DNA of 64,000 bases from the NCBI RefSeq assembly GCF_035917455.1, contig NZ_CP109078.1, positions 8,416,001 to 8,480,000 of the forward strand, read 5' to 3'. This document shows positions 1-8,400 of the stretch, in pieces. The notes beneath the pieces were generated by a model that was not told the DNA's origin, made no database searches, and was given only the letters and a program-made list of their open reading frames with translations. The position numbers and the translations under genes are program-made. Source of the DNA: Micromonospora sp. NBC_01796. Its GTDB lineage: Bacteria; Actinomycetota; Actinomycetes; Mycobacteriales; Micromonosporaceae. Position 1 is the first letter of the stretch, and each line of letters begins with the position of its first letter.

Positions 1-43
1 ACCAGGATCCGCTTGCCTGTCAGGTTCTCTCTCATGACCGCGA

Positions 44-79
44 CGGTATACATTTGCTACCGGTATCTTCAACGCTACC
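44..79. promoter_or_regulatory. Tandem GGTA-N9/10-TACC sites upstream of the HxlR-type gene
   Basis: Two adjacent imperfect repeats, CGGTATACATTTGCTAC (44-60) and CGGTATCTTCAACGCTAC (61-78), each contain an inverted GGTA...TACC pair. They end just before the ribosome binding site of the downstream HxlR-family gene. Dimeric winged-helix HxlR regulators commonly bind such inverted sites in their own promoter, so this is probably an autoregulatory operator; that role is inference. Confidence 0.45.
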
Positions 80-89
80 GGGAGGACCC

Positions 90-494
90 ATGGGTAAGGC
101 GTACAACGTCATGGCGGCGACGTGCCCGAGTCGCACCGTGCTGCACCGCATCGGGGCGCGTTGGACGGTGTTCGCCGTCAACGCACTGGAGGACGGACCG
201 ATGCGGTTCACCGAGCTCAAAGCGCACATCCGCGGAATCACCCCCAAGGCCCTCACCGAGACGCTGCGCGCCATGGAGGCCGACGGCCTGCTCACCCGTA
301 CCGACCTGGGCGGTAACCCGCCCCACGTCGAATACGCCCTGACCGAACTCGGCCGCTCCCTGCTGGTTCCGCTGCGTGCCGTACGACAGTGGGCCGAGAC
401 GCACGTCCCGGACATCCTCGCCGCGCGCGAACGAGCCGGCGTCCGGGAAGGCCTCAGCCTGACGATGCCTTCCCGGACGGCTGAGAACCACTAA
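90..494 (+). CDS. HxlR-family winged-helix transcriptional regulator
   Basis: This 134-aa protein is a cytoplasmic DNA-binding regulator of the HxlR/MarR-like type. The N-terminal part has the family pattern: a cysteine close to the start (MAATCPSRTV), the VLHRIGARWTVFAV helix, then RFTELKAHIRGITPKALTETLRAMEADGLLTR, which contains the recognition helix, and a beta-wing ending in VEYALTELGRSLL. The length is normal for the family. The start was set at ATG 90 because GGGAGG lies 7 nt upstream; an earlier in-frame ATG at 54 has no such site. The early Cys is the kind used for redox or quinone sensing in some HxlR members, but that is not demonstrated here. HxlR genes are often divergent from the gene they control, which would lie left of the window. 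Confidence 0.85.
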   Translation: MGKAYNVMAATCPSRTVLHRIGARWTVFAVNALEDGPMRFTELKAHIRGITPKALTETLRAMEADGLLTRTDLGGNPPHVEYALTELGRSLLVPLRAVRQWAETHVPDILAARERAGVREGLSLTMPSRTAENH

Positions 495-659
495 CCAAGA
501 TCGCCGGAAACACCCTCCACGAGGCAGACCCACCTAACCTGGTTGTCTGATGAGCCGACAGTGGCAAGTCAGCATGCCAGCGATGGTGGCGAGAGCTTCG
601 AGGTGACCCCTCCTCCCCAACAGCGCTCCCGTGTCGACCGGTCCTGCCGCTGTCACCTA

Positions 660-695
660 CCGGCACCTCCCCGACCGCGGACCGGGAGGTGCCGG
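660..695. terminator. Hairpin between convergent genes
   Basis: A perfect 12-bp stem (660-671 with 684-695, CCGGCACCTCCC/GGGAGGTGCCGG) with a 12-nt loop lies between the end of the + strand HxlR-type gene and the end of the - strand TauE/SafE gene. The position fits a bidirectional terminator; there is no clear T tract. Confidence 0.6.
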
Positions 696-702
696 CACTG
701 GG

Positions 703-1617
703 TCAACTGGGCCGAGATTCTGAGTCGCTACCGATCGCGACCGGATGCCGTTGCTGCTCCGTCAGGTGTTGACGGATCGAGTGGGCGACGGCGGCCGCCC
801 ATACCGCGCAGACGACCGTGTAACAGCTGTAACGAACGGTGGCCGGGGCATCGAACCAGTCACTGCGAAGCAGGGTTCGGCTGTTGGTGAGCACGATCAT
901 GCCGCCAACCGCGGAGCCGAGCACCCGGGGCGGGACCTTGCGTACGAGCCAGGCCGCGACCGGCGCGGCGACCACCCCGCCGATGAGCAGCGCGGTGACC
1001 CAGCCGAAGTTGATGTTCTCCGCACCGATCCCGAGCAGGAAGCCGAGGCTCGCCGCGACCGCGACCAGGAACTCGCTGGTGTCGATCGATCCAATGACCT
1101 TGCGTGGTTCGAGCCTCCCGCTGGCCAGGATCGCCGGGGTGCCGATGGGGCCCCAGCCACCGCCACCGGTGGCGTCGACGAAGCCGGCGAGCAGGCCCAG
1201 TGGACCGAGGAATCGCTTGCGAAGCGGCTTGCCCACGTTGCCCTGCGGCAGACCGAAGGTGGTGAAGCGAACCAGGAGGTAGCTACCGAGGGCAAGCAGG
1301 ATCAGCGACATGATCGGGGCCGCCGCGTCGGTGGAGAGGCTGGACAGGAAGGTCGCGCCGGCGAAGGCGCCGACCGCACCCGGAATGCCGATCCGAGCGA
1401 CGACCTTCGCGTCGACGTTGCCGAACCGCCAGTGGGCGGCACCCGAGGCGAGGGTGGTGCCTATCTCGGCGAGGTGCACGGTGGCCGAGGCAGCGGCGGC
1501 ATGGACGCCGACGGCGAGCAGCAGGGTCGTCGAGGTCACGCCATAGGCCATGCCGAGGCTGCCGTCGACCAGTTGGGCGCCGAGACCAACCAGGGCCAGC
1601 AGGAGGATTTTGCGCAT
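703..1617 (-). CDS. TauE/SafE-family (sulfite/sulfonate exporter-like) membrane permease
   Basis: The 304-aa integral membrane protein has the features of the TauE/SafE family (COG0730), whose characterised members move sulfite, sulfoacetate or related anions out of the cell. Hydrophobic segments run through the whole chain. The family's first repeat starts with LGAQLVDGSLGMAYGVT and the second with GLLAGFVDATGGGGWGPIGTP, the two internal glycine/aspartate repeats of this fold. Start ATG 1617 was chosen because homology to the family begins there; the in-frame sequence upstream (to 2070) is low-complexity and looks untranslated. There is no strong ribosome binding site. Being close to a sulfotransferase and sulfate-activation genes makes a sulfur-related substrate plausible, but family members have diverse or unknown substrates. 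Confidence 0.8.
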   Translation of the reverse strand: MRKILLLALVGLGAQLVDGSLGMAYGVTSTTLLLAVGVHAAAASATVHLAEIGTTLASGAAHWRFGNVDAKVVARIGIPGAVGAFAGATFLSSLSTDAAAPIMSLILLALGSYLLVRFTTFGLPQGNVGKPLRKRFLGPLGLLAGFVDATGGGGWGPIGTPAILASGRLEPRKVIGSIDTSEFLVAVAASLGFLLGIGAENINFGWVTALLIGGVVAAPVAAWLVRKVPPRVLGSAVGGMIVLTNSRTLLRSDWFDAPATVRYSCYTVVCAVWAAAVAHSIRQHLTEQQRHPVAIGSDSESRPS

Positions 1618-2440
1618 GAGGGACCACCAGTTCGTCGGAGGAGGTGGAAGCGGGGAGTTGAGGGCTCGGGTTGGACAGGCGGGTGGGCCGACCGTCCGAC
1701 AAGGCCTTGCCGGTCCGGTCACCGCCGACGCGCACCCGGCGTCGCCGCTGGACGCGCGCAGGCGTGGCGGCCCATCGGTACCCGGGGGTGTCGAGGAAAG
1801 GGCGTACGGGGGTCGCGTCGGGCTTCCGCCCTGGGGGATTCGCGAGGCACTGCGGCGCGGCCCGGTGGAGCGGACCGGCGTGTCGGCGGTGGTCGGTTCA
1901 GTGACGGTGGCCGGGCCGCCAGGTGCGATGACGAGGCCTTTTGTGAGCCGATTTCCCTCCTCTCCGGTCGGTGTTCCGACCCATTCGGCAGGACTCACCC
2001 GGACCATTTTCATACTCACTAGATAGGAATGGTTCCGCGAACCAAACCGACCAGACAAGAGTGCTTTCACAATTCAGATCGGCAAGAAGATAGTGATCGA
2101 CGTCACTCTTTTTGGGTGGCAGGCAACATCTTGGCAATCAAAGTAGGTCGATATTTAACACGATGACCCGATGCCGGACAGAAACCTGCCAGCTTCCTGC
2201 CCAGGTCAGCGCGACGCGTCCTCGACTGGCGGCAGATATCCGGCATACCGGCGGACTCACCGGAAAAACCCTCAGGCCCACGCTCTAGTTAGGGAGATTT
2301 AACTGAGCCGTAACTAAGCTGGCCTAACTTAATTGGAGCCCGAGATCGATTAGCGCCAATTATCTACGGGTCACCTCGGTTGATCATTTGATTGATTCGG
2401 TCGCATCCGAGAAACCGCCGCCCCATGAAGTGGGAGTCCG
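1618..2440. other. Long noncoding region between divergent tauE-like and PKS genes
   Basis: No convincing gene was found in these 823 nt. The GC-rich part next to the TauE/SafE gene (about 1618-2030) has no family-like coding sequence and may be a long 5' leader. The stretch 2040-2440 is distinctly AT-richer than its surroundings (for example around 2080-2160 and 2286-2400), so it probably holds the promoters for both divergent transcripts. I could not assign a riboswitch. Confidence 0.6.
2287..2330 (+). promoter_or_regulatory. Cluster of TAACT repeats upstream of the PKS operon
   Basis: Three direct TAACT copies start at 2300, 2311 and 2325, the first two one helical turn (11 bp) apart. An inverted pair AGTTAGG (2287-2293) / CCTAACT (2323-2329) brackets them. 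The cluster is about 110-150 bp before the PKS start codon in an AT-rich patch. This layout suggests a cooperative operator or activator site; the regulator is unknown. Confidence 0.4.
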
Positions 2441-5400
2441 ATGAGCCCTGCACCGAACACACGCGATCTGGTGATCGCGATCAGCGCCGGTAGCCTCCTC
2501 GAACCCAGTCCCCGGATCGCCACAGCCGCCCGCCACGGCGGCGGTCACGGCGTCCTGGACCTCGCCTCCGGCGACAGCTGGACACTCACCGGCCTGGCCC
2601 AGGCCACCGCCGGATCAAGCGAGCCGATCGGCGTACGCGTACCGGCCGGCTGCACCGCCACACCGGCCGATGTGGACCGGGCGGGGCACGGTCGGGTCGA
2701 CCTGGTCGTCGTACCGCTGGACACACCCTGGCCACTGGCCGAGGTGGTCGACAGGTACCGGGTGCTGGTCGAGGTGACCAGCCTCGACGACGCCCGGCTG
2801 GCCGCCGCCGCCGGGGCGCACGGGCTCATCGCGCGGGGCATGGAGGGCGGCGGCAGGGTCAGCGAACTCAGCTCGTTCGTCCTGCTCCAGCAACTGGCCG
2901 CGGCCGACGGCATCGACCTGCCGATCTGGGTCGCCGGCGGCATCGGTCCCCGCACCGCCGTCGCCTGCGTCATCGGCGGGGCGACCGGGGTCGTCCTGGA
3001 CAGCCAGCTCACCCTCATGCCGGAGTCCGAGCTGCCGGCGGACGTACGGGGCACTATCCGCCGGCTGGACGGGTCCGAGACGGTCCTGGTCGACGGTGTA
3101 CGCGGGATCCGCCGGGGCGGCCCGCACGACAGCGCCTCGCAACTGCTGCCGATCGGCCAGGACGGCTGGCTCGCCGCCGTCTTCGCCCAGCGTTGGCCCG
3201 ACACCGCAGCCGCCGTACGCGGAATCCGCGCCACCCTCCTCGAAGCGATCGCCGAACCGGCCGCCGGTGACGCCCTGGCGCCGGGTGCCGCCCTCGCCGA
3301 CGCCCTCAACGTCCGGATACCCGTGGTGCAGGGCCCGATGACCCGGGTCAGCGACGAGGCCCCGTTCGCGGCCGCGGTCGCCGCCGACGGTGCGCTGCCC
3401 TTCATCGCGCTCGCCCTCTCCGGCGCGGAACAGTCCCGTCGGGTGCTCCGGGAGACCGCCGACCGGCTGGGCGACCGGCCCTGGGGCGTCGGGGTGCTGG
3501 GCTTCGCGCCCGATGAGCTGCGCGCGGCACAACTCGAAGCGATCCGCGAGATCAGGCCCGCCTGCGCGATCATCGCGGGCGGGCGCCCGTCCCAGGCCAC
3601 GGTGTTGGAGCAGGACGGGATCAACACCTTCCTGCACGTACCGTCACCTGGGCTGCTGCGGCAGTTCCTCCGGTCGGGTGCGCGCAAGTTCGTCTTCGAG
3701 GGCGCGGAGTGCGGCGGCCACGTCGGGCCACGGGCGAGCTTTCCCCTGTGGGAGGCGCAGCTGTTGGTACTGGAGGAGTTCCTGGCGGACAAGCCGGACG
3801 ACGCCGGGCGGTTGCAGCTACTGTTCGCGGGCGGCATCCACGACGCGCGGTCGGCGGCGATGGTCGCCGCCATGGCCGCGCCCCTGACCGGGCGCGGGGC
3901 GCGGATCGGGCTGCTGATGGGGACCGCCTACCTCTTCACTTCCGAGGCGGTCGAAGAGGGCGCCATCCAGCCCCTGTTCCACCAGCAGGCCATCGCGGCC
4001 ACCGGTACGTCGCTGCTGGAGACCGCGCCCGGACACGCGACCCGGTGCCTGCCGAGTCCCTTCGTCGACGACTTCCACGGCGTACGGGAGGAACTGGAAT
4101 CGGCCGGGGTGGAGAACCGCCAGGTCTGGGAACAGCTGGAGCTGCTGAACGTCGGCCGGCTGCGGATCGCCAGCAAGGGCGTACGCCGGGAGGAAGACGG
4201 CCTGGCGCGGGTCGACGAGGCGGTCCAGGCGGTCGAGGGGATGTTCATGGCCGGCCAGGTTGCCGTGCTGCGCCACGCGCCGACCACGGTCGCGGAACTG
4301 CACGCGCAGGTCACCACCGAGGCACGGGAGTTCCACGCGGTACGGGCCGCCGCGCTGCGCGCCGAACTCACCCCGCCGGCCACACCGGTGGAGGAGCCCC
4401 CCGCGCCGCTGGACATCGCGATCGTCGGCATGTCCTGCATCCTGCCGGGCTCCCCCGACCTGCACAGCTTCTGGCAGACCGTGCTCGGCGGCGCCGACGC
4501 GGTCACCGAGGTGCCGACCGACCGGTGGGACGTCGACACGTACTACGCACCCGAGGTCGGCCCCGGACAGGCGGGGCGGATCAGCGTCTCCCGGTGGGGC
4601 GGGTTCATCGATCCGGTCCCGTTCGACGCGATCCGCTACGGGATCCCCCCGGCGGCGCTGAGCAGCATCGACCCGACCCAGTTGCTCGCGCTGGAGGTGG
4701 CGCACCGGGCGCTGGTCGACGCCGGATACCCGTACGACGCGGCCGGCGCGGACCACAGCCAGACCGGGGTGGTGTTCGGTGCCGAGGCCGGCAGCGACAT
4801 GGGCCACGCCCAGACGCTGCGGACCATGCTCCCGGCCTACCTGGGTGACGTGCCGACCGAGTTGGAGGACCAACTTCCCACGGTCACCGAGGACAGCTTC
4901 CCCGGCGTGCTGGCCAACGTCATCGCCGGCCGGGTCGCCAACCGTCTCGACCTCGGCGGCCCCAACTACACCATCGACGCCGCCTGTGCCTCCTCGCTGG
5001 CCGCGATGGACGCCGCCTGCAAGGAACTCAGCGCCGGCAGCAGCGACCTGATGATCTGCGGTGGCGCCGACCTGCACAACGGCATCAACGACTACCTGAT
5101 GTTCACCTCCGCGCACGCCCTCTCCCCGACCGGGAGGTGCCGTACGTTCGACAGCACCGGCGACGGCATCGCCCTCGGTGAGGGGGTGGCGTGCGTCGTA
5201 CTGAAGCGGCTGGCCGACGCCGAACGCGACGGCGACCGGATCTACGCCGTGATCAAGGGCGTCGGAAGCTCCAGTGACGGACGCGCGCTCGGACTCACCG
5301 CGCCGAGGGCGAGCGGGCAGCGGCGTGCCCTCGACCGGGCCTACCACCGTACCGGCGTCTCCCCCCGACAGGTCGGCCTGGTCGAGGCGCACGGCACCGG

Positions 5401-8400
5401 CACCGTGGTCGGCGACCGTACCGAGCTGGAGACCCTGACCCGGTTCTTCGACGAGGCCGGCGCGGAGCCCGGTAGTTGCGCGCTGGGCTCGGTGAAGTCG
5501 CAGATCGGGCACACCAAGTGTGCCGCCGGCCTGGCCGGCGTGATCAAGGCGAGCCTGGCGCTCTACACCGGAGTCAAGCCACCCACGATCCACCTGACCC
5601 GCCCGAACCCGGCGTGGAGCCCGGAACGCAGCCCGTTCGCGTTCTACACCGGTGCCCGCCCGTGGACGGCGCCGGCAGCCGAGCGGCTGGCCGGGGTGAG
5701 CGCGTTCGGCTTCGGCGGGACGAACTTCCACACCGTGCTCAGCGCGTACCCGAACGGCCCGGAGCCACGGCACACCCGGCAGTCCTGGCCGGCGGAACTC
5801 TTCTGCTTCCGCGGCGCCGACCGCCCTGCCGCCCAGTCGCGGGTACGGCGGCTGGTGGAGATGCTCGCGACCCGCGACGAACTGGGCCGACCGTGGTCAC
5901 TGCGTGACCTGGCCGCATCCCTGGCCGGCGAGGCGGATCACCGGGCGGGCGCGGTCCGGATCGCCGTCGTCGCCCGTGACCGGGACGAACTCGCCAAGCT
6001 GTTGGACCGGGCCCTGGCCGGCGAGCACGATCCGGCGCGGGGACTGGTCCAACCGCCGGACGACCCGGAGCCGGGCAAGGTGGCCTTCCTCTTCCCCGGT
6101 CAGGGCAGCCAGCGACCCGGAGCGCTCGCCGAACTGTTCGTGGCGTTCCCCGAGTTGCGGCACTATCTGCGCCTCGGTGACGAGTGGGCGGACCTGCTCT
6201 TCCCGCCGTCGGCGTTCGACCCCGAGACAGTGCGCGAGCAGGAGGACCGGGTACGCGACACCCGGGTCGCCCAGCCCGTACTGGGCATCGGCGGGCTGGC
6301 GGTCGACCACCTGCTGCGGCGGCTGGGCGTGCGGCCGGACCTGGCCGGTGGACACAGCTACGGGGAACTGGTCGCGCTCTGCGTGGCCGACGCGTTCGAT
6401 CCGGAGACCCTGCTCGCGCTGAGCCGGCAACGGGCCGACGCGATCCTCGCCGCGACCGGCGACGATCCGGGCACCATGGCGGCGGTCACCGGCACCGCCG
6501 AGCAGGTCGGCCGGGTACTCGCCGAGGCGGGACTGGCCGGCGAGGTGGTACTGGCCAACCGGAACACGCCGACCCAGGTGGTCATCTCCGGTCCGACGCC
6601 CGCGGTCGGATCGGCAGTGGCGGCGCTGCGCGAGGCCGGGCTGACTGCCCGGGGACTCTCCGTCGCGTGCGCGTTCCACAGTCCGGTGGTGGCCGGCGGG
6701 ACCGCACGTTTCGCCGAGGCGCTGGCGGCCAGCACGGTACGCGAGCCGGCGATCCCGGTCTGGTCGAACCACACCGCCGCCCCGTACGACGGCGACGCCG
6801 ACCGGGTACGTGAACGACTCGCCGCGCAGATCGGCGCACCCGTGCGTTTCGTCGAACAGGTCGAGTCGATGTACGCCAGCGGCGCCCGGATCTTCGTGGA
6901 GGCCGGCCCCGGTCAGGTCCTCACCAAACTGGTCCGGGCCGTCCTCGGCGACCGGCCGCACCTCGCGGTCGCTGCCGAACCGCGCCCCGAGGAAGGGCTG
7001 CGCGGCTTCCTCGTCGGCGTCGCCCAGCTTGCCTGTGCCGGCGTACCGGTCCGGACCGGTTGGTTGTTCCAGGGCCGCGACACGGTGGACCTCGCGACGG
7101 TCGAGCCGGCCCGGCGCCCGTTCTGGACCGTCGACGGCCAGCTCGTACGCGACCAGTTCGGGAACAGCCTGCCCGGCGGGATGACGCCCCCACGACGGAT
7201 CAAGGAGTTGTCGATGACCGCATCGAACGAGACCACTTTCGGTGGCCGGGACGGCCGCGACGAGTTGTTGAGCGAGTTCCTGCGCACCAGCCGGGACATG
7301 ATCGCCTCGCAGCGGGACGTGATGCTCGCGTACTTCGGCGAGGGTGCCGGTGGGCGGCTCGTGTGGCAGCCCACCGAGGCGTACCCGCCGGTGGTGCTTC
7401 CCGGTCATGGAAACGAGGTCGCACCGGTCACGACGACGGCGCTGGTGGCCGTGTCTCCGGCCGCACCGGCGGGCGCGGTCGACGTGGCTGCCGTGCCGGT
7501 CGCCGCGTCCGGTCCCGACTTCCAGACCGCGATCCTCGACGTGATCAGCGAACGCACCGGCTACCCGGTCGACCTCATCGAACTCGACCTCGACCTCGAA
7601 GCCGACCTCAGCATCGACTCCATCAAACGCGCCGAAGTCGCCGGCGAGGTCGCCGCACGACTACGCCTCGCCGTCGAAGGCGACGAAGCCGAACTCGAAG
7701 ACCTCGTCAAAGCCCGCACCGTACGCACCATGGTCGACTGGCTCAACCACAAGATGCGGTCGACGGCGGGCACGACCGTGATCCACGCGACCGCCGTACT
7801 CGGACCGGCGAGCGGGTCGGCGCACTCCGGCGGTTTGGTCGCGACCGGCACGGTCGTGGTGGCCCGACCCGACTTCCAGACCGCGATCCTCGACGTGATC
7901 AGCGAACGCACCGGCTACCCGGTCGACCTCATCGAACTCGACCTCGACCTCGAAGCCGACCTCAGCATCGACTCCATCAAACGCGCCGAAGTCGCCGGCG
8001 AGGTCGCCGCACGACTACGCCTCGCCGTCGAAGGCGACGAAGCCGAACTCGAAGACCTCGTCAAGGCCCGCACCGTACGCACCATGGTCGACTGGCTCAA
8101 CCAGAAGATGCAGGGGGAGGCCGTTGCCGCACCGTCGGTGGGCAACGGCGCGCTGGCCCCGCCGCCCGCACCACGCGCGCTCACCACCGCCGCACCCGCA
8201 CCGATGGCGGCGCCATCCACGCCGGCCACGATGAGTCCGGCCATCGCACCCGCGCCCGTCCCCGCCGTCGCCGTCGCCGACACCGTGACGGTCGCTGCCG
8301 AGGTCACCACCGGGGCCCGGGCGGGGATCACGCCGAAGCGGCTCCTGCCCCAGGCGAAGGTGATCGCGGGACCTTCCGGCGCGGACGCCGGTGCCCCGCT

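Noticed and set aside
1618-2070. N-terminal extension of the TauE/SafE protein
   Set aside because: The 151 extra residues are Pro/Thr/Gly-rich with no membrane or family features; the permease homology begins at 1617.
2441-4000. Stand-alone nitronate monooxygenase (detoxification enzyme)
   Set aside because: The reading frame continues without stop into KS-AT-ACP-KR, and such domains serve as enoyl reductases in Pfa-type synthases.
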